A stretch of DNA of 43,571 nucleotides from Clostridiales bacterium (GCA_018364635.1 JAGZLR010000014.1:1-43571); one strand, 5' to 3'. Shown: positions 1 through 7,628, numbered from the stretch's first letter. Program-made: numbers and translations. Notes: generated from the sequence alone by a model not told the origin.

Positions 1-822
1 TGCATCTTCCCCATCAATCGTCACCATATCCCAACTGCGTAGATCTTCACGTCCAATAAGGTCTTCCTCTGTCAAACAATTCGGAATAGATTCCACCTGA
101 TCATAAACCTCTTTTGGGAACTCTACCGGCAGATCAAACTGTCGGATTACAGAAAGGATATCCACACCTGGATCATTGATATGACCAAGAATTTCAATTA
201 CTTTTCCTTCTGGATTTTTGCCGTTTTCAGGCCCCTTTAACAGCTGAACCACAACCTTATGTCCAGTCACTGCACCTTTTGTATTCTCTTTTGAGACAAA
301 GATATCATAGGCTATCTTTTTTTCGTCTGGTGTTACAAAACCGTAGCTCTTTGACTCCTGAAAAGTACCAACAATCTTGCTCTTCCCACGTTCAATAACT
401 CGTATAATTTCTCCTTCTGAGCGTTTTTCCCCTGTATCATTGGAAATTACTCGGCATAACACTTGATCCTGAAACATTGCATTTCCCGTCTTTTCAGGCG
501 GTATAAAAATATCTCTTTGTTTTGGATCTTCTGTCTCAACAAAACCAAATCCGCGAGCATTGCTAATAAATGTACCTCTCACAATAGAATGGAAGGACAA
601 AGGTACCAATTTTCCTTTTTTTGTCTCCAAAATTTTTCCTTCTTTTATCAGCTCATCAATGATCGCTTTGAAACGAGGACGGTCATTTTTAGGCACATCT
701 AAAAGTACCGACAATTCATCACGGTTTAATGGAAGATAATCGTCTGTACCAATATAGGCACATATTTTATTTTTTCGTTCTTCCATTTTTTTTTCTTCCT
801 CAAATTTATTTGTATCTTCCAT
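1..822 (-). CDS. rnr: Ribonuclease R, N-terminal part (cut by window edge)
   Basis: This is a 3'-to-5' processive exoribonuclease that degrades structured RNA. The open frame runs from an ATG at 822 off the left edge, so only the first 274 codons are present. Visible are an N-terminal helix-turn-helix-like region (about residues 15-60), two cold-shock/OB-type RNA-binding domains (one near 'GTFISNARGFGFVE', the next near 'GTFQESKSYGFVTP'), and the first residues of the catalytic RNB domain, ending in TIDGEDA, the start of the metal-binding motif. The ATG follows a GAGGGATATGA ribosome site; an ATG 4 bases upstream is out of frame. It lies just downstream of secG, the usual clostridial order (smpB often follows, outside the window), but a terminator separates the two genes. 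Identification is confident from the domain order; the catalytic core and C-terminal S1 domain are not seen. Confidence 0.95.
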   Translation of the reverse strand, partial: MEDTNKFEEEKKMEERKNKICAYIGTDDYLPLNRDELSVLLDVPKNDRPRFKAIIDELIKEGKILETKKGKLVPLSFHSIVRGTFISNARGFGFVETEDPKQRDIFIPPEKTGNAMFQDQVLCRVISNDTGEKRSEGEIIRVIERGKSKIVGTFQESKSYGFVTPDEKKIAYDIFVSKENTKGAVTGHKVVVQLLKGPENGKNPEGKVIEILGHINDPGVDILSVIRQFDLPVEFPKEVYDQVESIPNCLTEEDLIGREDLRSWDMVTIDGEDA

Positions 823-871
823 TCATATCCCTCTTTTCCTCTTAACAAGTTAGAGTCTACTTTCTAAAACT

Positions 872-900
872 ATTATATCATTTTCTATAACAAAAAAACA
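872..900 (-). promoter_or_regulatory. Candidate promoter for rnr
   Basis: On the minus strand a perfect TATAAT (872-877) lies 17 bases from a weak -35 TGTTTT (895-900), about 50 bases upstream of the rnr start and downstream of the secG terminator. The -10 is strong and the -35 is poor and overlaps the terminator T-run, so this is a reasonable guess only. Confidence 0.45.
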
Positions 901-917
901 GAGCTATCCGCTCTGTT
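891..917 (-). terminator. Intrinsic terminator after secG
   Basis: A 7-bp stem AACAGAG/CTCTGTT (897-903 with 911-917) has a 7-base loop and, read on the minus strand, continues into a run of T. It ends the secG transcript before rnr. Confidence 0.8.
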
Positions 918-922
918 TCTTT

Positions 923-1165
923 TTATCTTATAAAATTGATTACAAGAGCTAAAATCATAAAAATAGCCCCTAAAATTTTTGTATATCGCTCCAACGCACC
1001 TTCCATAGAGTTGGCTTTATTTTTGCTCCAATAAGAATCCGCAGAATTCGTTGCACTCAAAGTGCCTAGACCTGCTGCACGGTCTTGCTGAAGTAGAATC
1101 ACAATAATCAGTAAAACGCCTACAATTGCTAATATAACAGATAAAACTGTACCAAGTGTACTCAT
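923..1165 (-). CDS. secG: Preprotein translocase subunit SecG
   Basis: SecG is the small non-essential membrane subunit of the SecYEG export channel. The 80-residue protein has two hydrophobic segments (about residues 3-22 and 58-78) joined by a loop containing the family signature 'LLQQDRAAGLGTLS'. A longer in-frame reading exists, but the start chosen here, MSTLGTVLSV, is preceded by an ideal AGGAGGAGCCTA ribosome site and gives the normal family length. The gene has its own promoter upstream and a terminator just after its stop, so it appears monocistronic although it sits in the conserved secG-rnr order. Confidence 0.95.
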   Translation of the reverse strand: MSTLGTVLSVILAIVGVLLIIVILLQQDRAAGLGTLSATNSADSYWSKNKANSMEGALERYTKILGAIFMILALVINFIR

Positions 1166-1215
1166 TAGGCTCCTCCTAAATAACTTTAAACTTATCATCT
1201 TCTTAAACACAAGAA

Positions 1216-1244
1216 AGTATATCACAAATTCTTGACAAAATCAA
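1216..1244 (-). promoter_or_regulatory. Promoter of secG
   Basis: Minus-strand -35 TTGATT (1239-1244) and -10 TATACT (1216-1221) are separated by exactly 17 bases, about 50 bases upstream of the secG start. It is back to back with the purE promoter. Confidence 0.65.
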
Positions 1245-1266
1245 CAAAAATTAATAGACACTTTGC

Positions 1267-1296
1267 TTGTTTTGTTTTATATATTTATGTTAGAAT
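1267..1296 (+). promoter_or_regulatory. Candidate promoter of purE
   Basis: TTGTTT (1267-1272) and TAGAAT (1291-1296) are 18 bases apart, 33 bases before the purE start. No purine riboswitch-like sequence is visible in this short leader. Confidence 0.5.
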
Positions 1297-1328
1297 AAAT
1301 ACAAATAAAACAAATGAGGTGACATCAT

Positions 1329-1847
1329 ATGAATCCATGTATTGGTATTATTATGGGCAGCGACTCTGACCTGCCTGTCATGAGCGAAGCGGCAAAGTTT
1401 TTGGACAAACTAGAAATTCCATATGAACTGACCATTATTTCTGCCCATCGCACTCCTGATAGAATGTATGAGTATGCCAAAACTGCTGAAAAACGAGGAA
1501 TCAAAGTTATCATTGCAGGTGCCGGCGGCGCTGCCCACCTACCTGGTATGACGGCAGCAATTACCAGTATCCCTGTCATTGGCGTTCCCATCAAGACATC
1601 CACATTAAGCGGCCAAGATTCTCTTTACTCTATCGTACAAATGCCTCCTGGAATTCCAGTAGCGACTGTTGCCATCAATGGCGCGCAAAACGCAGGTATT
1701 TTAGCAGCACAGATTCTCGGCGCCTTCGATCAAAAGATTTCAGAAAAAATAATTTCCTATAAAAAGGAATTAAAAGAAATGGTGGAGTCTAAAGCAGAAA
1801 AACTTGAATCTATCAAGTATGCAGCTTACTTAGAACAAAAAAAATAA
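1329..1847 (+). CDS. purE: N5-carboxyaminoimidazole ribonucleotide mutase (PurE)
   Basis: PurE makes carboxyaminoimidazole ribonucleotide in purine biosynthesis. The 172-residue protein begins with the diagnostic loop GSDSDLP (residues 10-16), has the ISAHRTP motif with catalytic His40, and the glycine-rich AGAGGAAHLPGM segment; a C-terminal tail of about 25 residues is lysine/glutamate-rich. The sequence looks like the class I (N5-CAIR mutase) type, but no purK or other pur gene is adjacent, so class I versus direct carboxylase (class II) rests on resemblance only. The start follows a GAGGTGAC ribosome site. The gene is alone between its promoter and a strong terminator that overlaps its stop codon. 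Confidence 0.93.
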   Translation: MNPCIGIIMGSDSDLPVMSEAAKFLDKLEIPYELTIISAHRTPDRMYEYAKTAEKRGIKVIIAGAGGAAHLPGMTAAITSIPVIGVPIKTSTLSGQDSLYSIVQMPPGIPVATVAINGAQNAGILAAQILGAFDQKISEKIISYKKELKEMVESKAEKLESIKYAAYLEQKK

Positions 1848-1873
1848 GTACCAGATAAATCTGGTACTTATTT
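1842..1873 (+). terminator. Terminator after purE
   Basis: A stem of about 14 bp (AAATAAGTACCAGA with TCTGGTACTTATTT) overlaps the purE stop codon and ends in TTT. It is AT-rich at the base and near-symmetric, so it could act in both directions. Confidence 0.7.
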
Positions 1874-1979
1874 CTAATAATTAATAAACTCTAATCATTT
1901 ATCTTCGTCATAAAACTTACTTTTTTTCTAAAATCCCACAATCTAAAAAATGATCTATAACAAACTTACAGGAGGAACT

Positions 1980-2603
1980 ATGGCAAAAGAAGTAGATCCA
2001 ATGCAGACCAAACGAGCACAGGCTTTCGCCTTATGGATGAAAGCGCCAATGCCTATGATAACCATTTTTAAGACACTCAATGTTACTCGTCTTCTAAAAA
2101 TAAGCAAGAATCATAACTATAAGTTTCATGCCCTGATGTGTTGGTGCATTGGAAAAGCAGCAACACAAACAGAGGAATTTTATCTGCTTCCTGTCGGAAA
2201 TAAACTTATGCAATATAACCGCCTTGCAATTAATACTATTGTTACAACTAAAAATGGCGATATCAACACTTGCGACATCCCTTTTTCTGACAGTTTTGAA
2301 CAATTTTATCAGAACTACTTATTCCTTACTAAAAAAGTTTACGACACTTGCCTGCCACATAACTTGGATGAAGATTTTATGGTGATAGGCACCTCTGCAC
2401 TTGCTGGTTACGAGATTGACGGTGCTGTTAATATATATGCCGGCTTATATAACAATCCTTTTATTATCTGGGGAAAGTATCGTAAAAAACTTTTTAAAAC
2501 AATACTCCCTATCTCTTTTCAGTTCCACCATACACAAATGGATGGAATTGCCGCTGCCCAATTTCTTGCATGCTTACAAAATGAAATTGATAAATTTAAA
2601 TAA
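1980..2603 (+). CDS. Chloramphenicol acetyltransferase-like O-acyltransferase
   Basis: This 207-residue protein belongs to the CAT (CatA) fold family of CoA-dependent acetyltransferases. The catalytic HHxxxDG motif is present as HHTQMDG (His183/His184, Asp188) near the C terminus, and the protein length fits one CAT subunit, which normally works as a trimer. The start is the ATG after AGGAGG; a longer in-frame reading has no ribosome site. Classical CAT enzymes usually have an Ala-Val/Ile-Cys stretch inside the motif and a Trp-rich 'PW' segment before the strand that binds the drug; here these read T-Q-M and 'TSALAGYEIDGAV'. Chloramphenicol may therefore not be the substrate. The N terminus is also divergent. 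It stands alone downstream of the purE terminator. Family is confident, substrate unknown. Confidence 0.8.
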   Translation: MAKEVDPMQTKRAQAFALWMKAPMPMITIFKTLNVTRLLKISKNHNYKFHALMCWCIGKAATQTEEFYLLPVGNKLMQYNRLAINTIVTTKNGDINTCDIPFSDSFEQFYQNYLFLTKKVYDTCLPHNLDEDFMVIGTSALAGYEIDGAVNIYAGLYNNPFIIWGKYRKKLFKTILPISFQFHHTQMDGIAAAQFLACLQNEIDKFK

Positions 2604-2684
2604 TAAAAATTCTTTCCTTGCCGAAAACTAGTAAAACCAGTTTACCTGTCTTTGATTTTAGCTCATACTTTTTAGCAGGCCATA

Positions 2685-4589
2685 TCAATTAGATAAACGG
2701 CGCGCAGCCTCAATCTTTTCAGACAATTCATTTAAGTAAACCCATCGATCCATAGAAGTCTCTAGTGTTTTTTCTAAGTTTTCTTTTTTTTCTGTCAATT
2801 CTTGCAATTTGACATAGTCACTTGCTGCTGCCGCCATTTCCTCCTCAAGCCCTGCAATCTCTTCCTCTAGTTGTTCAATTGCTTCTCCAATTGTTTCAAA
2901 TTCCCTCTGCTCTTGATATGTCATTTTCAAAACTTTTTCATGGGATCGCCACTGTCGTTTCGGAGCTTCAGTCTCTTCCTTTCCCTTCTGCATAGGTGTT
3001 TTTCTTGTATTTAGATATTCTGTATACCCGCCTTCATATTGTTTCCAATATCCGTTGCCTTCAAAAGCAAAAATTCTTCCTGCAATTCTATCTAAAAAGT
3101 AACGGTCATGAGATACTGCAATTACCGCTCCTGAAAAGTGATCCAAATAGTCCTCCAATATTGCCAACGTAGATATATCCAAATCATTGGTAGGTTCATC
3201 CAACACTAAAACATTAGGTGCATCCATCAAAACTTTCAGCAGATACAGTCTTCTTTTCTCCCCTCCAGATAACTTACCGATTGGCGCATATTGCAGCGCA
3301 TCTGGAAATAAAAATCGTTCCAGCATTTGCGAGGCTGAAATTCTGCCATCTGCTGTAGGTAAGTATTCCGCCACATCGCGAATATAATCGATGACTTTTT
3401 GTTCTGGATTCATTTCTCCATTATCCTGAGAAAAAACTCCTATCTTCACAGTTTCTCCTGTGATTACCTGGCCACTATCCGGTATAAGCGTCCCTGTAAG
3501 AATCTTTACTAGTGTTGATTTTCCACATCCATTGGGTCCAATAATTCCTAATCTGTCATCCCTCATTAAAATATAATTGAAGTCCTGTAAAATTGCTTTT
3601 CCATCATAAAACTTACAGATATGCTGCAATTCAATTGTTTTCTTTCCTAACCTAGTAGAACTTGTACTGATCTCAACATTAGCACTTTCCTCCGGTGCAC
3701 TTAATGCGTTGATTTCTTCAAAACGTTCCTTTCTTGCTTTTTGTTTTGTGGAGCGTGCCTGAGCGCCCCTGCGTATCCATTCCAACTCTCTGCGCAAAAA
3801 ATTTTGTCGTTTCTTCTCCGCTGCTTTTTCCAGCTCCTCTCTTTCCATCTTTTGTCGTAAAAATTCACTGTAGTTTCCTGCATACGTATAAAGTTTACTG
3901 CGATCTAATTCAATGGTTCTGTTCGCCACTCGATCTAAGAAATACCTGTCATGTGTGACCATCAACAGGGCTTTTGTATACTTCTCTAAGTAATTTTCCA
4001 ACCAGTCAATCGTCTCATTGTCAATATGGTTCGTAGGCTCATCTAAAATCAATAAATCAACAGGAGAGATCAGAGCTCCAGCCATGGCAACTCGCTTTTT
4101 TTGACCGCCGGAAAGCAAACTTACATCTTTGTGAAACTCATGAATTCCTAACTTCGTAAGAATTGTCTTTGCCTCGCTCTCCAAATTCCAAGCATCCGAT
4201 TTATCCATCTCCTGTGCTAAATCCATCACTTTTTTTTGAATCTGCTTCGAGTCAGGATGTCTTGTCAGTTCCTCGGTGGCTTCCTCATAGTTTTTCACTA
4301 ACTGCATCACCGGATTTTCATTGGAAAAAACCTGATTCAACACCGTTGTCCCCTGTTTAAATTCAGGTGCCTGCGGCAAGTAAGCAATCCTTAATCCATT
4401 TTTTTTGCTTACAGTACCGGTTTCTGGTTCCTCTACACCTGCAATAATTTTCAAAAATGTGGACTTACCTGCACCATTTACACCAATTACTCCAATTTTG
4501 TCTCCTTCATTGATTCCAAAATTGATATTCTCAAATAATACTTTATCTGCAAACGTTTTTTTCAAATTCTCCGCAGTCAATAAATTCAT
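2685..4589 (-). CDS. ABC-F family ATP-binding protein (Uup-like)
   Basis: This soluble 634-residue protein has two ABC ATPase domains and no membrane segments, the hallmark of ABC-F proteins, which act on the ribosome as translation factors or antibiotic-protection proteins. Domain 1 shows Walker A GVNGAGKST (about residues 36-44), signature LSGGQKKR and DEPTN; a charged interdomain linker with an RRELEWIRRGAQARSTKQKARKER segment follows; domain 2 has GPNGCGKST, LSGGEKRR and DEPTND. The C-terminal ~80 residues form a glutamate-rich coiled coil, typical of Uup. The gene follows a GAGAGGATAT ribosome site. An intrinsic terminator lies just 20 bases upstream of the start, suggesting attenuation. 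Whether it protects against drugs or is a Uup housekeeping factor cannot be decided from sequence alone. Confidence 0.9.
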   Translation of the reverse strand: MNLLTAENLKKTFADKVLFENINFGINEGDKIGVIGVNGAGKSTFLKIIAGVEEPETGTVSKKNGLRIAYLPQAPEFKQGTTVLNQVFSNENPVMQLVKNYEEATEELTRHPDSKQIQKKVMDLAQEMDKSDAWNLESEAKTILTKLGIHEFHKDVSLLSGGQKKRVAMAGALISPVDLLILDEPTNHIDNETIDWLENYLEKYTKALLMVTHDRYFLDRVANRTIELDRSKLYTYAGNYSEFLRQKMEREELEKAAEKKRQNFLRRELEWIRRGAQARSTKQKARKERFEEINALSAPEESANVEISTSSTRLGKKTIELQHICKFYDGKAILQDFNYILMRDDRLGIIGPNGCGKSTLVKILTGTLIPDSGQVITGETVKIGVFSQDNGEMNPEQKVIDYIRDVAEYLPTADGRISASQMLERFLFPDALQYAPIGKLSGGEKRRLYLLKVLMDAPNVLVLDEPTNDLDISTLAILEDYLDHFSGAVIAVSHDRYFLDRIAGRIFAFEGNGYWKQYEGGYTEYLNTRKTPMQKGKEETEAPKRQWRSHEKVLKMTYQEQREFETIGEAIEQLEEEIAGLEEEMAAAASDYVKLQELTEKKENLEKTLETSMDRWVYLNELSEKIEAARRLSN

Positions 4590-4608
4590 ATTTTATATCC
4601 TCTCTATG

Positions 4609-4636
4609 AAAAAACCACCGTGCTTTCGCTCAGTGG
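4609..4636 (-). terminator. Terminator or attenuator in front of the ABC-F gene
   Basis: On the minus strand CCACTGAGC pairs with GCACGGTGG around a GAAA tetraloop (stem 4615-4636, one mismatch and one G-U pair), followed by TTTTTT (4609-4614). It is downstream of the GntR gene stop (4697) and only 20 bases before the ABC-F start, so it can serve as the GntR terminator and/or a leader attenuator. Confidence 0.75.
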
Positions 4637-4696
4637 CAATCAATTTAAATTAATTACTTTATTCTCTGTCAGATCAAAACTACACTACAAACATTA

Positions 4697-5401
4697 TTAC
4701 AATACCTGATTAATGTAATTCAGATGTATTTCCATATTCTTTGCTGCCAAATCTCCATCTCTTTCTTTTACTGCATCCACAATCGCCTTATGCTGTTCAT
4801 ATAGATCCTGTGCACTAGAATTAAGTTCCCAAAGTTTAACGCGATTATATTTTACTGTCTTTCCTAGAATAAATTCAACATATTCCATTACTGTAATTAA
4901 AATTACATTATCTGATAACGTAAACAGTGTTTTATGAAACTGAATATCCAGTTTGATACTCCTTTCCATATCCTCTTTTGCATCTTTCATTTCTTCTACG
5001 AGATCTTCTAATTCCTTTATCTTCTCAGGTGCTGGAACCAAATTATTCACTACAAAACGAATACTGCTGGATTCAAGAATTTTTCTAAACTCAACTAAAT
5101 CTTCCTCCACTCTAGTATCCTTCAATTTCAGCATGAGGGGAAGAACTAGAGAAAGGAACGGACGTATATTCAAATCTGACACAAAGGAACCTTCCCCTGG
5201 CCGAATATCGATGATCCCCATAATTTCCATCACACTCAAAGCTTCCCTTAACGATGCTCTGCTGACATTAAGCATTTCTGCTAGAGCTCTTTCTGGAGGC
5301 AACTTATCCCCACATTTCAAACTGCCTTCCCAAATTAAGTTTACAATTTGCTCTACAATATTTTTATAAATTTTCTTTGTCTGGATCGATTTAATTTCCA
5401 T
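4697..5401 (-). CDS. GntR-family (FadR-type) transcriptional regulator
   Basis: This 234-residue repressor-type protein has an N-terminal winged helix-turn-helix (about 10-75; 'KLPPERALAEMLNVSRASLREALSVMEIMGIIDIRPGEGSFV' is the GntR signature region) and an all-helical FCD ligand-binding domain (about 90-230) with the expected histidines in 'DIQFHKTLF', 'YEQHKAIVDA' and 'EIHLNYI' that bind a metal ion and a carboxylate effector in this subfamily. It is divergent from the HpcH/HpaI aldolase gene across a 208-base gap, so it most likely controls that gene in response to a hydroxy- or keto-acid. The start follows an AAAGGTCATAGA ribosome site. The exact ligand is not inferable. Confidence 0.88.
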   Translation of the reverse strand: MEIKSIQTKKIYKNIVEQIVNLIWEGSLKCGDKLPPERALAEMLNVSRASLREALSVMEIMGIIDIRPGEGSFVSDLNIRPFLSLVLPLMLKLKDTRVEEDLVEFRKILESSSIRFVVNNLVPAPEKIKELEDLVEEMKDAKEDMERSIKLDIQFHKTLFTLSDNVILITVMEYVEFILGKTVKYNRVKLWELNSSAQDLYEQHKAIVDAVKERDGDLAAKNMEIHLNYINQVL

Positions 5402-5479
5402 TCTATGACCTTTCTTTCCCTTAATTTCATATTGAATTTATATTACTACCTTGAACTTTTTTTGTCAACGTCAGGCTCT

Positions 5480-5491
5480 TTTGTTTACAAG
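5480..5491. promoter_or_regulatory. Candidate operator, copy 1 (TTTGTTTACAAG)
   Basis: The core TTGT-TT-ACAA is a perfect dyad lying in the GntR/aldolase intergenic region, upstream of the aldolase -35. The same 12-base pattern TTTGT(A/T)(A/T)ACAAG recurs at 5613-5624. FadR-type GntR proteins bind short palindromes with GT..AC cores, so it is a plausible binding site; AT-richness makes chance occurrence possible. Confidence 0.4.
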
Positions 5492-5529
5492 TTTTTACAG
5501 AGGATTTCCCTTTAATATCATATTTTCTG

Positions 5530-5558
5530 TTGTTTTTTCTCATCAAAGGTTGTACTAT
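5530..5558 (+). promoter_or_regulatory. Candidate promoter of the aldolase gene
   Basis: TTGTTT (5530-5535) and TACTAT (5553-5558) are 17 bases apart, about 50 bases upstream of the aldolase start and between the two operator-like dyads. Confidence 0.5.
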
Positions 5559-5609
5559 TATAAGTGTCTAAACTTTGCTAGACAAAAGAAAATAAAAGGA
5601 GGAATTAAA

Positions 5610-6380
5610 GTGTTTGTAAACAAGTTAAAAAAAGATTTGTATGCTGGAAAAACATGCTTTGGTACATTTATGTCCTTAAATTCAACAGATGTTGTTGAAT
5701 GCGGCGGTTTAGCTGGATTTGATTTTGTTATCATTGATACTGAGCATGGATACATGTCTCCTGAAACTACAATGAACCTAGTTCGCGCTGCTGAATTGTC
5801 AGGTACTACTCCTATCACACGTGCTACAGAAAATGGAGAAACTACAATCCTCAGATGTCTTGATGTCGGTGCACACGGAATTCAGGTACCACAGGTAAAT
5901 ACAAAAGAGGAAGCTGAGTTGGCTGTAAGACGCGCTAAATATTATCCAGAAGGGCTTCGTGGTGCTGCCTTAACAAGATCTGGCAATTATGGTTTAGTAT
6001 CCAATATCGCAGATTATTTTAAACATGAAAATGCTGAAACATTAGTTTCGGTACATATTGAAAATGTTGTTGGACTAAAAAATGTAGAAGAAATCGCAGC
6101 TACTCCAGGTGTTGACGTTCTCTTCCTTGGACCATTTGACATGTCTCAGTCTATGGGAATTCCAGGACAACTTGACAGTCCTCAAATCCAGGAAGCAGCT
6201 GACAAAGTACTTGCCGCTTGTAAGAAATATGGAAAAATCCCAGGAATCTACGCTGAATTCCCAGAACAGGCAAAATTGAGAGCTGCTCAAGGATTTAAAT
6301 ACATTCCAATCGGAATGGTTACAAGTCTTATCAGCAGAGGTTTTGTAGATCTGTTAAAGAAAGTAAAAGGTGAAGAATAA
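5610..6380 (+). CDS. HpcH/HpaI family class II aldolase (2-keto-3-deoxy acid aldolase type)
   Basis: The protein is a metal-dependent aldolase of the HpcH/HpaI/CitE TIM-barrel superfamily, which cleaves 2-keto-4-hydroxy acids to pyruvate and an aldehyde. Counting from the GTG start (residue 1), 'IDTEHGYMSPE' puts the active-site His at 46 and 'TRATENGE' the Arg at 71, close to His45/Arg70 of HpaI; metal-binding Glu and Asp are in 'VHIENVVGL' and 'LGPFDMSQ'. The start is GTG after a perfect AGGAGG site; an upstream in-frame extension lacks a ribosome site and is intergenic in character. Length is 256 residues, normal for the family. It is divergent from a FadR-type regulator, suggesting induction by a sugar acid or aromatic degradation product. 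Substrate is not determinable. Confidence 0.88.
   Translation: MFVNKLKKDLYAGKTCFGTFMSLNSTDVVECGGLAGFDFVIIDTEHGYMSPETTMNLVRAAELSGTTPITRATENGETTILRCLDVGAHGIQVPQVNTKEEAELAVRRAKYYPEGLRGAALTRSGNYGLVSNIADYFKHENAETLVSVHIENVVGLKNVEEIAATPGVDVLFLGPFDMSQSMGIPGQLDSPQIQEAADKVLAACKKYGKIPGIYAEFPEQAKLRAAQGFKYIPIGMVTSLISRGFVDLLKKVKGEE
5613..5624. promoter_or_regulatory. Candidate operator, copy 2 (TTTGTAAACAAG)
   Basis: The second copy of the TTTGT(A/T)(A/T)ACAAG dyad covers codons 2-5 of the aldolase. Two copies flanking a promoter about 130 bases apart could allow looping by the divergently encoded GntR protein, but no other support is visible. Confidence 0.35.
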
Positions 6381-6383
6381 TTA

Positions 6384-6416
6384 AAAAAGCAGTGAGAAAA
6401 TCTCACTGCTTTTTTA
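6384..6416. terminator. Bidirectional terminator between aldolase and PAP2 genes
   Basis: A 9-bp GC-containing stem GCAGTGAGA/TCTCACTGC (6390-6398 with 6402-6410) is flanked by A6 and T6, so it works on both strands. It overlaps the stop of the convergent PAP2 gene. Confidence 0.88.
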
Positions 6417-6939
6417 ATTTTCTTGCATTTTCTTCCTTCAACATTCCCTTAGCAATTAATAATCCCAACAGTGCACCGCCAATAATATCACTTGGATAAT
6501 GTACTAATAAATACATCCGAGAAAATGCGATTAATACTGAGCCTACATAGGAAATTCGTCCCCAACGCCGATTCATAGCACTAATTACTTTTGCGCAAGC
6601 AAAAGAAGCCGAGGTATGCCCTGACGGAAAAGAATAATCGACAGGTGGATCAATAAGAGGAATAACGTCCAAAAGGTCAAAAGGCCGCGCCCGCTGAAAC
6701 AGTGGCTTTAAAATAAGATTTCCTGTGGATGCTGTTACAGCTAACGTAATTAAAAGAATTCTTCCCCATTTACGTTTTTCTCCGCCACAGGCAAGTAAAA
6801 TAATACCTGAAAGGATCCAGACAAACCCGCAGTCTCCTAATCGGGTAAAGAAAATCATTGTCTCATCCAAAATAGGTACATGTAAATATCTGTCAATAAA
6901 ATAAATTGTCGCTCTATCTAAATACTGTAAAAATTCCAT
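6403..6939 (-). CDS. PAP2-family membrane phosphatase
   Basis: This is an integral membrane lipid phosphatase-like protein of 178 residues. All three catalytic motifs of the PAP2/undecaprenyl-pyrophosphate phosphatase family are intact: K-x6-RP (Lys78 to Pro86, in 'KPLFQRARP'), PSGHTS (105-110, His108) and SR-x5-H-x3-D (Ser140, Arg141, His147, Asp151). Several hydrophobic spans surround them. Likely substrates are undecaprenyl pyrophosphate or phosphatidic acid/phosphatidylglycerol phosphate. It starts two bases after the mntP stop, within one transcript. The physiological lipid cannot be chosen from the sequence. Confidence 0.9.
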   Translation of the reverse strand: MEFLQYLDRATIYFIDRYLHVPILDETMIFFTRLGDCGFVWILSGIILLACGGEKRKWGRILLITLAVTASTGNLILKPLFQRARPFDLLDVIPLIDPPVDYSFPSGHTSASFACAKVISAMNRRWGRISYVGSVLIAFSRMYLLVHYPSDIIGGALLGLLIAKGMLKEENARKLKKQ

Positions 6940-6941
6940 GT

Positions 6942-7508
6942 CTATCCTATCATTCCTAAGTGTTGTAAAAGGATTCTTACTCCAATTAAAATTAGTATAA
7001 TACCGCCAATAAATGTAGCCTTTTTTTGAATCAATGTCCCGACACGCTTACCAATGGTCCCACCTGCAATAGAAAATATAAACGCAATCACTCCAATAAT
7101 CGTTGCTGATAGATAGATGTCCACATCCAACACAGCAAGTCCTACGCCTGTCGCCAGAGCATCAATACTTGTAGCAACAGCCTGCATTACCATTATTCGT
7201 GGTGTGAGACATACAACATTGCATTCTTCTGTCTCCTGGCAAAAAGCTTCTTTCAGCATCTGTATTCCTATGAGTGACAGTAGCCCAAAAGCAATCCAAT
7301 GATCTAAAAATTCCACACTGCTTTTAATACTGTTTCCAAGAAAATATCCTAATATAGGCATCAGAAACTGAAAGCCGCCAAAGTAACTACCCAAAATAAC
7401 CGCTTGATTCCAATTAAATTTTTTTACTGCAGCACCGTCAGCCACTGATACAGCAAAGGCATCCATCGCTAAACTAACTGCAATCATCAGTATTTCAATC
7501 CAATTCAT
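6942..7508 (-). CDS. mntP: Manganese efflux pump MntP (DUF204)
   Basis: MntP exports Mn(II) and prevents manganese toxicity. The 188-residue protein has six predicted hydrophobic spans arranged as two repeats; the repeat signatures with key acidic residues are visible: 'SLAMDAFAVSVADG' near residue 12-25 and 'ATSIDALATGVGLAVLDVD' in the second half. A conserved cysteine pair-like segment 'CQETEECNVVC' lies in the middle loop. No yybP-ykoY manganese riboswitch is recognisable in the 120 bases upstream, unlike many bacterial mntP genes. It is co-transcribed with the PAP2 gene behind it. Confidence 0.9.
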   Translation of the reverse strand: MNWIEILMIAVSLAMDAFAVSVADGAAVKKFNWNQAVILGSYFGGFQFLMPILGYFLGNSIKSSVEFLDHWIAFGLLSLIGIQMLKEAFCQETEECNVVCLTPRIMVMQAVATSIDALATGVGLAVLDVDIYLSATIIGVIAFIFSIAGGTIGKRVGTLIQKKATFIGGIILILIGVRILLQHLGMIG

Positions 7509-7628
7509 TGGGAGTCCTCACTTTATTTGATAACATATTTTATTCTAAAAGATAAAAACTATGCCTTTTTATCTACTGTTTGTCTATGGATTGCCATACT
7601 TTAAGAAATCAATACAAAAACCCTTGGC

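Noticed and set aside
463..702. 79-codon plus-strand open frame at the left end
   Set aside because: It is antisense to rnr, whose reading frame runs to the window edge.
1980..2603. Calling the acyltransferase a chloramphenicol-resistance gene
   Set aside because: The catalytic motif fits the fold but the substrate pocket differs, and no mobile context is present.
2636..2654. Short hairpin near AAACTAG...CCAGTTT as a terminator after the acyltransferase
   Set aside because: The stem has an internal mismatch and no following T-run; it is not convincing.
4609..4636. Treating the hairpin as solely the end of the GntR transcript
   Set aside because: Possible, but the lack of promoter space before the ABC-F start makes read-through control also necessary, so it is kept as attenuator/terminator.
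7509..7628. Manganese (yybP-ykoY) riboswitch upstream of mntP
   Set aside because: The 120-base gap lacks the conserved loops; it holds only an AT-rich hairpin (AGATAAAAA/TTTTTATCT) that probably ends the DUF3842 transcript.
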